This document shows positions 44,714 to 53,429 of a stretch of 64,000 nt of DNA, in pieces. Origin of the DNA: Paenibacillus albus (GTDB taxonomy: Bacteria > Bacillota > Bacilli > Paenibacillales > Paenibacillaceae). A model generated the notes under the pieces. The model saw nothing but the letters and a program-made list of their open reading frames with translations, had not been told where the DNA came from and did no database searches. Where the stretch lies: contig NZ_CP034437.1 of assembly GCF_003952225.1 (NCBI RefSeq), forward strand, positions 2,494,501-2,558,500, in the 5' to 3' direction. A program made the position numbers and the translations under genes. The first letter of the stretch is position 1. Each line of letters starts with the position of its first letter.

Positions 44714-46579
44714 TTAAGGCTGGTCAACCGGCGGCAGCTGGCTCACATAACTGTCTGAGAGCTGGAGAAGCTTGAGTGCGCGATTGTATTGGTCTTCCGA
44801 CGTGGTCGAGTTTGGCTGCACAGTACCTTTTAGCGGGTGATGCGTGCCATCCTTGTAATCTGTACCCGGAATGAACAATTCATGATTGGTAATAAGCGAG
44901 CCAGATGGCAGGTAGTAACGCTCCGGCAGCGTATTCGAAGTCTGATTAAGCAAGTCTTGTCCGAAGTGAATGTGATCGGCTAAAGAGAAACCAAGCAGAT
45001 TCGATACGGTCGGCATAATATCGGACTGCGCGCCGAGCTGCGGGAGCACTTGATGCGGCTCCTGGATACCCGGGCTTGAAATAATGAGCGGGATGTTAAT
45101 CATATCCGTGATTCCATAATCACGACCGTAAATCTCGTGCATAAGCGCTTTATCATCGTTATCAAGCGAGTAGATCGGCAGTCCGAGATGGTCGCCGTAG
45201 ATGACGAAGACGCTGTTATCCCACAGACCGCGCTTCTTCAAGTCATCAATAAACAAGCCCAGTGAATAATCGGCGTAGTTCTGCGCACGAATATAATCAC
45301 CAACGAAAGTGCCATCATAACGATCAGGCAGCTCCAGCTTGTATTTGCCCTTTGGAATCGTGAAAGGGTGGTGCGAAGACATGGTTATGAGCTGTGAATA
45401 GAATGGTTTGCCAGACTTCTCCATGGTGCTGAACTGCTCCGCAGTCTTCTTATAAAGCACTTCGTCGGAAGGACCAAAGAATACCATATCGTCCGTGCCG
45501 AAGAAGGTTTGATCATAATATTTGCCCCAGCCTAACGCTTTGTACAGCTCTTTGCGATTCCAGAAATCAACGACATTCGTATGGAAGGTAGCTGTCTGGT
45601 AACCGTTCTCCTCGGCTAGGCGCGGCAAGCTTGGGAGCTTGCGGTCCGTGTAGACCATTGAAGCAGCACCGGTTGGCGGCGTGTAGAATGATGTATTCAC
45701 GACGAATTCAGCATCGGATGTATTACCTTGACCGACTTGTTGATAGAAGTTAGGGAAGTACAGATGCTCATGCGCTAATTTGTTCATATTCGGCGTAATT
45801 TCATGACCGTCGATCTTTAGGTCGATCAGGAAGTTCTGGAATGCCTCCATTTGAACAATAATGAGGTTTTTGCCTGATGCGCTCTTCCAGTACTTCGGCG
45901 ATTGCGGCTCGGTAATGCCTTTTTCTTGATCAATGGTTTGCTGGTTAATATCCGCCATCGGAATTTCAGGCATCTTCGCATCGGCGAAGATTGTGTAGAG
46001 CTCATAATTGAGAATGCCCATATCCTCGGCTTTTACCAATTCGTTCATGCTGGCACGGTTTGGCAGGATGTTGAACAAGCACAGCGCAAGCGAGCAAATG
46101 AACACAAGCGAAACGACAGCTTTGTTCAGTGGCACCTGGCTGAATTTCTTCCAATTCTGCAGCTTCGACTTCCGGAAGAGCAGGACAATAAAGACGATAA
46201 TATCAAGGAAAATAAACAAATAATAAGGGTCCAGAAGCGAGAAGACGCTGCTCTTGACCGCTGTTACCTGATTCGCTTGCTCAAGTGCATGATACGTTAC
46301 GATAATGCCAAAATATTTATAATACATGATGACCGCGAACAATATGGCAGTCACGAATAAATTGGCGGTTACATACAGGGCGAGCTTGCGTTTCGTTGCG
46401 AACCATTCAATTAAACAGAACAGGAGCCAGAAGAACGGGAGCTCTGTAATGAATAAAGTCCAGGATGGCCCGCCGTCGAAGATGACGAGGTAGGCTAGCA
46501 TGCTTTTGACAACGAGAATGAGCGTGAAAAAAAGAAACGGCCTCATCTGCAGCAGCCGTTTAAGTTGCCTTATCGGCAT
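44714..46579 (-). CDS. ltaS: Lipoteichoic acid synthase LtaS
   Basis: 621 residues. Five membrane helices (about 1-170) are followed by an extracellular sulfatase-like domain. Visible active-site parts are Glu245 (QMEAFQNF) and the Thr nucleophile Thr287 (GNTSDAEF), plus SHHPF and FVIYGDHLG, which carry the further metal ligands. It polymerises glycerol phosphate from phosphatidylglycerol onto a lipid anchor. LtaS paralogues (YfnI, YqgS, YvgJ) cannot be told apart here. AGGAGG precedes the start. Confidence 0.93.
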   Translation of the reverse strand: MPIRQLKRLLQMRPFLFFTLILVVKSMLAYLVIFDGGPSWTLFITELPFFWLLFCLIEWFATKRKLALYVTANLFVTAILFAVIMYYKYFGIIVTYHALEQANQVTAVKSSVFSLLDPYYLFIFLDIIVFIVLLFRKSKLQNWKKFSQVPLNKAVVSLVFICSLALCLFNILPNRASMNELVKAEDMGILNYELYTIFADAKMPEIPMADINQQTIDQEKGITEPQSPKYWKSASGKNLIIVQMEAFQNFLIDLKIDGHEITPNMNKLAHEHLYFPNFYQQVGQGNTSDAEFVVNTSFYTPPTGAASMVYTDRKLPSLPRLAEENGYQTATFHTNVVDFWNRKELYKALGWGKYYDQTFFGTDDMVFFGPSDEVLYKKTAEQFSTMEKSGKPFYSQLITMSSHHPFTIPKGKYKLELPDRYDGTFVGDYIRAQNYADYSLGLFIDDLKKRGLWDNSVFVIYGDHLGLPIYSLDNDDKALMHEIYGRDYGITDMINIPLIISSPGIQEPHQVLPQLGAQSDIMPTVSNLLGFSLADHIHFGQDLLNQTSNTLPERYYLPSGSLITNHELFIPGTDYKDGTHHPLKGTVQPNSTTSEDQYNRALKLLQLSDSYVSQLPPVDQP

Positions 46580-46748
46580 GATGAAATCCTCCTATGAATT
46601 AATGTACATCGGTCCATAATAAACTCTCATCGTACATTATGCGCCTGTGCTAGATAGTTTGTCAAAATGGTAAATGCACACAAAGCGCGAGCTTAAGTGT
46701 ATACTACTTATATCATATGAATTTTACATGAAGGGTAACGATTCTACT

Positions 46749-47990
46749 ATGAATAGCATGCGGGCGATGGTCTCATCGCTTCGGTTACAGCTTGGACCAA
46801 GAGCTTGGCATAATTTCAGCTATGATGTAACCGCTTCCTTATTATTTAGCTTCTTCAACGTTGTCTTCAATCAATTCTATGTCCCGATGGCGATTCAGCA
46901 AGATGCATCGAATATCCAGGTCGGCCTCTTGTCTGCTGCACCGGCAATCGGGCTGCTGTTCTCGCCGATTTGGGCGGGCTTGATTGAACGTTCAAACTCT
47001 CCAAAGCCGTTTGTCGTCGTGCCGAACTTTATCGCCAGAGCGCTCATCCTGCTGCCTGCATTCTTCGGCGTGCCGCTAGTCTATGTATGTGCTGCGCTTA
47101 TGTTCCATATGCTAATGGGCATTCAAGCACCTGCTTATGCCTCGCTTGTTGTACGGATGTATCCGCCTGAGCATCGAGGGAAGCTGATGGGGAATACGAG
47201 GGTTGCGATGGGATTAATTATGATCCCGACGGCATTCTTCATTGGAAAGTGGACGGATGTTTCCGGGCCTACCGGACCGCTGCTCTTCGCTTCCGTGACA
47301 GGTGTCATATCGATCCTTGTCTTCAATCAGGTCAAAGCCCGTAAGATTCCACCAGCAAGTGGGGGACAGGCTAAAAAAAGCGCATCGTTTCGCGAGCAGC
47401 TGCAGCTTATCAAGCAGAACCCGGAGATCGGCATATTCTTCCTTGCTTGTATGTTCAGCGGCTTCGGCAATTTGCTGGCGAATCCGCTCTATCAAATATT
47501 CCAAGTTAACCGGCTGGAGCTGACGAATACCGAGATCGGCTTCGCACGGATTGCATATTTCTCGTGTTTGCTCGTGTCCTATCTGATTGTGGGCAGCGTC
47601 ATTGATAAACTGTCTGCCAAGCATACGGTCGTGTATGGCTTTGCTGCTTTCGCAACGGTTCCGCTGCTCTATGCATTCTTCGGCAATTATCCAGCGGTGC
47701 TTATCGGCAGCGGCATGCAAGGGATTGGCGATGCGATCTGGGACATCGGGTTCCTCTCCTACATGCTGCGCCTTGCTAAGGGGCGCGAAGTAATCGTATT
47801 CGGGCTGCATCTCATGCTATTCGGCATCCGCGGCACGATCGGGCCGCTGCTCAGCACGACGCTGTCGGGAGTCATTCCGATCGCTGATATTCTGTACGCG
47901 TCGGCGATTTTCGGTGTAGCGGGGGTACTGACTTTTGCGTTGTTCAGTCGGAAAGCGTCTGGGCGAATGCAGGAGGCGGAGCGGGTTTGA
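46749..47990 (+). CDS. Major facilitator superfamily transporter
   Basis: 413 residues with 12 predicted membrane segments. Motifs: LLSAAPAIGLLFSPIWAGLIE and the MFS-A-like YPPEHRGKLMGNTRVAMGL. The substrate is not evident; the overall pattern suggests a drug- or sugar-efflux-like permease. ATG 46749 follows AAGGG with a long gap; an in-frame ATG at 46728 is an alternative with no ribosome site. A terminator follows about 100 bases downstream. Confidence 0.85.
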   Translation: MNSMRAMVSSLRLQLGPRAWHNFSYDVTASLLFSFFNVVFNQFYVPMAIQQDASNIQVGLLSAAPAIGLLFSPIWAGLIERSNSPKPFVVVPNFIARALILLPAFFGVPLVYVCAALMFHMLMGIQAPAYASLVVRMYPPEHRGKLMGNTRVAMGLIMIPTAFFIGKWTDVSGPTGPLLFASVTGVISILVFNQVKARKIPPASGGQAKKSASFREQLQLIKQNPEIGIFFLACMFSGFGNLLANPLYQIFQVNRLELTNTEIGFARIAYFSCLLVSYLIVGSVIDKLSAKHTVVYGFAAFATVPLLYAFFGNYPAVLIGSGMQGIGDAIWDIGFLSYMLRLAKGREVIVFGLHLMLFGIRGTIGPLLSTTLSGVIPIADILYASAIFGVAGVLTFALFSRKASGRMQEAERV

Positions 47991-48016
47991 CACGAGTGGG
48001 AGTAGGAGGGAACACT

Positions 48017-48201
48017 CTAACGAAACGTATAGGGTTTATTTGCCGCAAAATAGCGTTTTTAAAAATCTAACGAACCCCAGTAATCTTATGGCGTCCATTT
48101 CACTTAGAAATGGACGCTTTTTCGTGAAATAGCGACTGTGGAGTTCGTTACGATTGGGAAACGCCTGATTATGGCCGAATAACGATTCTGGTGTTCGTTA
48201 G
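48017..48201. repeat. Cluster of four degenerate repeats with start TAACGAAC
   Basis: Two units face right (CTAACGAAACG at 48017, CTAACGAACCCC at 48067) and two face left (revcomp of GAGTTCGTTAC at 48141-48151; revcomp of GGTGTTCGTTAG at 48190-48201). Consensus of the ~45-base unit: TAACGAACNCCANNNTCNTTAT, then GCG...AAA...GCGTTT. They lie head to head around a perfect hairpin. No coding sense was found. Confidence 0.7.
48091..48124 (+). terminator. Terminator after the MFS gene
   Basis: GCGTCCATTTC / GAAATGGACGC perfect 11-bp stem with ACTTA loop, followed by TTTTTC. It lies inside the repeat cluster. Confidence 0.88.
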
Positions 48202-48225
48202 GGCTCTGTACAAGAAGTCTCGACA

Positions 48226-48276
48226 CGACAAAAAAACCTCCAGCCCCAAGAGGGGGGGAGGTTCCAGGTGGAGGTT
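48226..48276 (-). terminator. Terminator of yhbH
   Basis: On the minus strand AACCTCC ... GGAGGTT, followed by TTTTTTG. The region is part of a longer set of GGAGGT/ACCTCC repeats. Confidence 0.8.
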
Positions 48277-48293
48277 CGCTTCGAGTCCAGTCG

Positions 48294-49454
48294 TTAAACA
48301 ACCAACTCCCGCTTGCGGAAGAATGACTTCAGCGCGTTGTACACTTCGCCTTTCTCGCGGATGACGTAGTGCATGAAGTTCGGCAGGTTGATGTGCTTGT
48401 AGGCCGACATCAGCGTGCTGGAGCGATTGTATTGGTTGACCTCGCCGTAGCCGAACAGGTTCGCGCGCTTGAGCAGCTCGCCGATCAGCTTCACGCAGCG
48501 TTCGTTGTCGCTCGTCAGGTTGTCGCCATCGGAGAAGTGAAACGGATAGATGTTGTATATCGACGGAGGGAACCGGCTGTCGATAATATCAATCGCCTTA
48601 ATGTACGCCGACGAGCAGATCGTTCCGCCGCTCTCGCCACGGGTGAAGAACTCCTCTTCGGTCACTTCCTTCGCCTCGGTGTGATGCGCGATGAATACAA
48701 TTTCGACATTCTCGTATTGATGCCGCAGGAAGCGGGTCATCCAGAAGAAGAAGCTGCGCGCCACATACTTCTCGAAGGAGCCCATCGATCCGCTCGTGTC
48801 CATCATCGCCAGGATGACGGCATTGGACTGTGGCTTGATAATTTCCTCCCACGTCTTATACCGCAGATCATCTGGCGAGATGCCATGGATGCCAGGCGTG
48901 CCATGTGTCGCATTGCGCTTCAAATTCTCGAGAATTGTCCGTTTCTTATCGATGTTGGACATGATCCCTTTTTTCCGTATATCGTTAAAACGAATTTCTT
49001 TCGTCTCCAGCTGATCGCGATCCTTCTGCTTCAGGAACGGCAGCTCCAGCTCCTCGAAAAGCATCGATTCCAGCTCTGCTAGGCTGATCTCTGCCTCGAC
49101 AATGTCGTCGCCCGGCTGATCGCCGGCATTCTCGCCTTTGCCGCCTTTCTGAGCGGAAGCGGGGTCGACGCCGAGCACGTCGCCGACTTGGCTGTCCCCA
49201 TCGCCTTGGCCGACATGCTTATTTTTGTTGAAATTATAGACGAAGCGGTATTCATCGAGACTGCGAATCGGTACTTTAATGACATGCTTTCCGTCGGACA
49301 TGACAATATTCTCTTCCGATACAAGATCGGGCAAGTTTTGTTTAATCGCCTCGCGAACCTTTTGTTGATGTCTAGCCTGATCCTGATGCCCTTTGCGATG
49401 AAGCGACCAGTCCTCACGCGACACGGTGAATAGTGTTCCATTCTTATCTGCCAT
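48294..49454 (-). CDS. yhbH: Sporulation protein YhbH (DUF444/YeaH family)
   Basis: 386 residues. A charged N-terminal region ([20 protein letters not shown]) precedes a von Willebrand factor A-like domain with a metal-site motif MDTSGSMG (about 232) and SDGDN near the end. The family accompanies PrkA and SpoVR; yhbH mutants of Bacillus are affected in sporulation. Role: probably a partner of PrkA. GGAGGTG lies 8 bases before the ATG. Confidence 0.93.
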   Translation of the reverse strand: MADKNGTLFTVSREDWSLHRKGHQDQARHQQKVREAIKQNLPDLVSEENIVMSDGKHVIKVPIRSLDEYRFVYNFNKNKHVGQGDGDSQVGDVLGVDPASAQKGGKGENAGDQPGDDIVEAEISLAELESMLFEELELPFLKQKDRDQLETKEIRFNDIRKKGIMSNIDKKRTILENLKRNATHGTPGIHGISPDDLRYKTWEEIIKPQSNAVILAMMDTSGSMGSFEKYVARSFFFWMTRFLRHQYENVEIVFIAHHTEAKEVTEEEFFTRGESGGTICSSAYIKAIDIIDSRFPPSIYNIYPFHFSDGDNLTSDNERCVKLIGELLKRANLFGYGEVNQYNRSSTLMSAYKHINLPNFMHYVIREKGEVYNALKSFFRKRELVV

Positions 49455-49574
49455 GCCTTCAGCACCTCCTCATACCGTTTAAAGCTTGTTGTTATTCATT
49501 CTATTCAAGACTCGGACGGTTATGTGAAAGAAAAAGCGCGGAGGTTCTAGCAATCTGGTAATCTCGGCACTAAA

Positions 49575-50114
49575 CTATGGCTCAATTCTCTCGATGACGA
49601 CGCTTCCCCAAGGAGCTGCTTTCACATCGATGACGAGGTCACCTGAGCGCGCACGTTCCTCAAGCGATTGTCCTGTATTCTCCGCCACGTAATATTGCTC
49701 AAGTCCGTAATGGATTCGGATCGTCTGGTCAGTGGTATACTGGACTCGGCCTCTAAGCACGACTTCGCCAGACTTATGCGCTGGCTTGCTGCGATACACG
49801 CCTTGCATCTCATACAATCCGCCAGTGCCGGTTTCCTGCAAAAGCACATACACGTTATCGCCACGCTCTGCCTTCCGCCCCTCTGCTTTCCACTTTGACC
49901 AATCCGCATTGTTAATTTTGTAATTGAGCTGGACATAATCGCCGTAAAGCTGATCGCGTGGATCGACCGGAACGGTCTGAAGCCGGATTTCTTTGCCTAC
50001 CCATAGCGCCGAGTAGTGATAGAGCACAATGCCGGTGAGGAAGAGCAGCTGCATCGCAACGAGCACAATAAGCCAGAAGCTCCCGCCACGCTTCAAACGG
50101 TTATTTGTCGTCAT
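49575..50114 (-). CDS. GDYXXLXY-domain membrane protein
   Basis: 179 residues: one N-terminal membrane helix (about 14-35), then an extracytoplasmic domain with the family motif GDYVQLNY. The function is unknown. Its start overlaps the end of the DUF2157 gene by 14 bases (ATG at 50114, GAGGAGGAGC upstream), so the two are coupled. The pair DUF2157 + GDYXXLXY is common in bacteria. Confidence 0.86.
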   Translation of the reverse strand: MTTNNRLKRGGSFWLIVLVAMQLLFLTGIVLYHYSALWVGKEIRLQTVPVDPRDQLYGDYVQLNYKINNADWSKWKAEGRKAERGDNVYVLLQETGTGGLYEMQGVYRSKPAHKSGEVVLRGRVQYTTDQTIRIHYGLEQYYVAENTGQSLEERARSGDLVIDVKAAPWGSVVIERIEP

Positions 50115-51342
50115 TGCGATGCTCCTCCTCTTCATGCAGCTCAGTCAAAAACTGTTTCTTTCGGCGATTCAAGAACCAGCTGAGCACAAGCAGAAGCACG
50201 CCGCCGATGATGAAGAAGATCGATTTGTCCATGAAATCCCAAGCCAGCTTGCCGTAAGCCGCCATCGTGCTCGTTAGGAACAGGATGGTGCCAAGGTTGA
50301 TTTTGACCGCCCATTCCTCCGCATACCCCCGCCAGAGCAGGTAGAGGGAGAAGAGAAACAGCGTAATCAAGTAAGCGGCATCTGCGCCATGAGCGAGGTA
50401 GAAGAAGGGCAGTGCCAGAATCCAGTCGACTCCCGAGGATAGTCGGCCGCTGCGGTACTTGCCTGCAAGCGATAGCCCGCAGAGCAAAGCGAGTGTTAAG
50501 ACGAACCAGATCGGCTGAGCCGCTAAGTCCTTCAAGAATGAAGAGTCATACGTATCATTCCAGAACAGGACGATAAACAAATTGTGCACGAAAGCGGCAA
50601 CGAGCGGAATCGCTTGGAACGGGTACACCGACTTGCGCTCCTTCGTCCAATCCATCGCGGTATACAGCAGCCAGACCGGAATGAAGAACCAGGAGAACGC
50701 CCAGTCATGCACCGTAACGAGCAGTAAGCTCTGAATGGTGAAGCTTGCGGCCAGCAGCCAAGCGAGCAGCGTATTCGGCCTTCTCAGCCAATAGAAGCCA
50801 AGTCCTACAACCATGATTGCAAAAGCAACAAAGCTGAACTTGCTGAATTCCGTCGAGTTATACCATTGTAAGCATGTAAATATGAGCAGGGTGATGATAA
50901 ACAGGTAGCGGCTCTTAATGAGCCACGTTAACAGCAGTCCCGCTGTTCCCCACACGATGAACGACGTTACGTCGTAGGCTTGCAGATTGAACATTTGCCC
51001 GACGAGCACGATGCCTGCGCCGAAGGTCAGCAAGCCGAGCCCAATCAGCGCAACACCGAGTTTATCATGGCCTCTTCTGCGAAAAGCTTCGCCGGATGTA
51101 TAGAAGCCGATCATCGTCACCGCTATGATGAGAAGCCGAATAAGCTGCGGGATATGCTGCCAGTTCGCAGCGACAAAGCTGAGTATTCCCAGTCCGACGA
51201 GAATGCTGCCTAGCAGCGGAATGATGCCGATCGCACGATTCTGCTCCGGATATAGCGCCAGTATGCGCTGATATTGCTCTGTTGTAATAATGCCTTTCTG
51301 CGTCCATGTCTGTCCTTCTTGCTGCAGCCACTTTCGATCCAT
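50101..51342 (-). CDS. DUF2157 polytopic membrane protein
   Basis: 413 residues. A ~45-residue soluble N-terminus (MDRKWLQQEGQTWTQKGIIT) precedes about a dozen hydrophobic helices; the segment GIIPLLGSILVGLGILSFVAANW is typical for DUF2157. The function is unknown. ATG at 51342 is preferred (AAGAGGTG upstream) over an in-frame ATG 42 bases earlier. The C-terminal tail is very acidic and basic (LHEEEEHRNDD). Confidence 0.86.
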   Translation of the reverse strand: MDRKWLQQEGQTWTQKGIITTEQYQRILALYPEQNRAIGIIPLLGSILVGLGILSFVAANWQHIPQLIRLLIIAVTMIGFYTSGEAFRRRGHDKLGVALIGLGLLTFGAGIVLVGQMFNLQAYDVTSFIVWGTAGLLLTWLIKSRYLFIITLLIFTCLQWYNSTEFSKFSFVAFAIMVVGLGFYWLRRPNTLLAWLLAASFTIQSLLLVTVHDWAFSWFFIPVWLLYTAMDWTKERKSVYPFQAIPLVAAFVHNLFIVLFWNDTYDSSFLKDLAAQPIWFVLTLALLCGLSLAGKYRSGRLSSGVDWILALPFFYLAHGADAAYLITLFLFSLYLLWRGYAEEWAVKINLGTILFLTSTMAAYGKLAWDFMDKSIFFIIGGVLLLVLSWFLNRRKKQFLTELHEEEEHRNDDK

Positions 51343-51641
51343 GTGCGGCACCTCTTTCTTGCTTCTTACTTTCAGTATAGTCATCGTCCGAGCAAAACAT
51401 AGTACTAACTTTCCCTAGTACCGGCGATCTGTACGCATACCAATCTACTAGAGCTCTCAGGATATTTTTCGACAAAAAACAATCATTGACAGTAGCTCAT
51501 TATCGAAGTACCATGACCACATATCATGCCGTACAAGTCTATTCCAAAGAAGCGAGCTAGTCTGAAGTTGCAGGAAGCTTGCCGATTGTCAGTCTGACGT
51601 CGACAAGCATGTAATTAACCAGAGTTAGGAGAGATGCTTCA

Positions 51642-52436
51642 ATGCTTAACCCGGTAGTTGCACCAGGAGAGCTTACGGACACAGACCGATTTATTTTTGA
51701 ATCATGGGGATATATTGTTATTCCTGACGTACTTAGTCCCGAAGAAGTGCAGGCATGTTTGGAAGCTTCCAAACGCATTCACGATGCAGCTGGAACCGAT
51801 GGGTTCGGACAAGTTGGCCGAGGTTATGAAACGGAGCTCGCACTTGAGAAGCTGATGGATCATCCGGCTGTGATGCCGAAAGTAAGGGGTATCTACGGTG
51901 ATCGCTTCATTATGCAGTCCGGCTGGAATACGAAGCAGCCTGCCTTTGGCCCGGTGGGCGGTTGGCATCAGGACGGATCAGGAGCTTATGACTTCAAGAA
52001 GCTGAGCTTCCATATTCCGCTGCTTCAGCTTCGGGCGTCGTTCCTGCTGACGGATCAGACGAAGCCGAGAATGGGTAATATGGAGCTGATTCCGGGCAGC
52101 CACCGCGCACAAGTGCCGATGCCGGATTCGATACGCAAGGAGAAGGGCGACATCTCGATCGGCCACGTCATCTGTGCCAAAGCCGGCGACGTCCTGCTGT
52201 TCCACAACGCTGTATGGCACCGTACTTACGCCCATGACGGCGACTATGACCGCTATACGATGCACTATATTTACAGCCCGCCGTGGGTGAAGCCGTCGGA
52301 TCGGCTGCAGAACTCGCAGTCGTTCCTCGACCGGACGACGCCGCTGCGCCGTGCGCTGATGGGCGAATTCCATCGTCCGGATGCCCCGTTCGGCGCCGGC
52401 TACGAGCCGCCTCCATTCGACGCGCCAGGCGAATAG
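51642..52436 (+). CDS. Phytanoyl-CoA dioxygenase family oxygenase
   Basis: A 264-residue Fe(II)/2-oxoglutarate-dependent oxygenase (PhyH). The 2-His-1-Asp site is seen as GGWHQDGSG (His and Asp) and the distal His in LFHNAVWHRTYAH. EPGS-like NMELIPGSHRAQVP matches the family core. The substrate is unknown; ectoine hydroxylase-like enzymes belong here. AGGAGAG precedes the ATG. No pathway genes lie adjacent. Confidence 0.87.
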   Translation: MLNPVVAPGELTDTDRFIFESWGYIVIPDVLSPEEVQACLEASKRIHDAAGTDGFGQVGRGYETELALEKLMDHPAVMPKVRGIYGDRFIMQSGWNTKQPAFGPVGGWHQDGSGAYDFKKLSFHIPLLQLRASFLLTDQTKPRMGNMELIPGSHRAQVPMPDSIRKEKGDISIGHVICAKAGDVLLFHNAVWHRTYAHDGDYDRYTMHYIYSPPWVKPSDRLQNSQSFLDRTTPLRRALMGEFHRPDAPFGAGYEPPPFDAPGE

Positions 52437-52449
52437 CGTTTAATAAAAT

Positions 52450-52492
52450 AAAAAAAGTGCCTGGAAGTTTCGAGACTTCCGGGCACTTTTTC
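52450..52492. terminator. Bidirectional terminator after the PhyH gene
   Basis: AAAAGTGCC...GGAAGT / ACTTCC...GGCACTTTTT, serving both convergent genes. Confidence 0.9.
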
Positions 52493-52494
52493 TA

Positions 52495-52947
52495 TTATTG
52501 CGAGCCTCCAAGAATGATGCCGATGAAGAACAGGCCGATTAAGCCGACTGGCAGAATCGCATTCAATATAATGCCAAGTATGGAGAACGCCTTACGTTTA
52601 TTTCTCGATGCGGCACCGATAATGCCGAGAACAAGTCCGACGAGACCGACGAGACCCGACAAGATGACCATAAGTCCGCCCGTAAGGACCGGCGCGAATT
52701 CCGCGAAATCTTGTTCATGCGCTTCAATTCTAGCCTTAAGGGTGTTGATGTCGTCAAAGTTGTGGTTCATAATAAATGATGATATAACTAGGATGGCGAC
52801 GATGAAGCCGATAATGCTGATGAGTCCAAGAATAAATGACGCTATGCCAAGCTTGGATTGGGTTCTGACTGGCACGTCCGCGATTTCATGCGGTTCCGGT
52901 TGAAACTTCTCTGGTCCGTCATGCTGTCCATTGTCATGTTCATTCAT
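52495..52947 (-). CDS. Small membrane protein (DUF4190-like)
   Basis: 150 residues: an acidic His/Gln-rich N-terminus (about 1-30), then three hydrophobic regions (31-58, 85-112, 122-147). The SKLGIASFILGLISIIGFI and GIIGAASRNKRKAFSILGIILN pieces fit the DUF4190-type pattern. The function is unknown. GGAGATATC precedes the ATG. Divergent from the DUF423 gene. Confidence 0.72.
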   Translation of the reverse strand: MNEHDNGQHDGPEKFQPEPHEIADVPVRTQSKLGIASFILGLISIIGFIVAILVISSFIMNHNFDDINTLKARIEAHEQDFAEFAPVLTGGLMVILSGLVGLVGLVLGIIGAASRNKRKAFSILGIILNAILPVGLIGLFFIGIILGGSQ

Positions 52948-53042
52948 CGAAAGATATCTCCTTTATCCACGTTATCATTCGCTTGCGATCGTTCCAACCA
53001 TACTTAGACATCATAGGATTCGAGAAAGGAAGGAGAAGGAAC

Positions 53043-53429
53043 ATGTTTAATAAATATGGCGCTTATGGAGCCATCCACGCGCTTGTCGCTGTAGTACTTG
53101 GTGCATTCGCTGCACATGCTTTGAAGGATCGGTTGACGGCAGAAATGCTGAATGTATTCGAAACTGGCGTGCGCTATCATATGTACCACGGTATCGGACT
53201 TCTACTTATCGCGCTTGCTTCCGACCGAGTTGGTCAACAGCGTGGCATTCGCTGGGCTGCCCGGCTGATGCATATCGGCATCTTCTTATTCTCGGGCAGC
53301 TTGTATGCGCTTAGCTTATCCGGCATTAAGCCGCTGGGAATCATTACGCCATTTGGCGGTATTGCCTTTATTGTTGCGTGGGCAATGGCTGCTTATGCAA
53401 TTTGGAAAGCGAAGAGCAATCAGGAATAA
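53043..53429 (+). CDS. DUF423 membrane protein
   Basis: 128 residues with four hydrophobic helices; [23 protein letters not shown]-like beginning and [12 protein letters not shown] are family marks (YwdK/YgdD). The function is unknown. The ATG at 53043 follows AGGAAGGAGAAGG; an open frame to 52983 has no separate signal. The last 10 bases overlap the convergent chemoreceptor gene. Confidence 0.88.
   Translation: MFNKYGAYGAIHALVAVVLGAFAAHALKDRLTAEMLNVFETGVRYHMYHGIGLLLIALASDRVGQQRGIRWAARLMHIGIFLFSGSLYALSLSGIKPLGIITPFGGIAFIVAWAMAAYAIWKAKSNQE

Noticed and set aside
48017-48201. Insertion sequence remnant
   Set aside because: No transposase fragments or flanking target duplications; unit structure is too degenerate.
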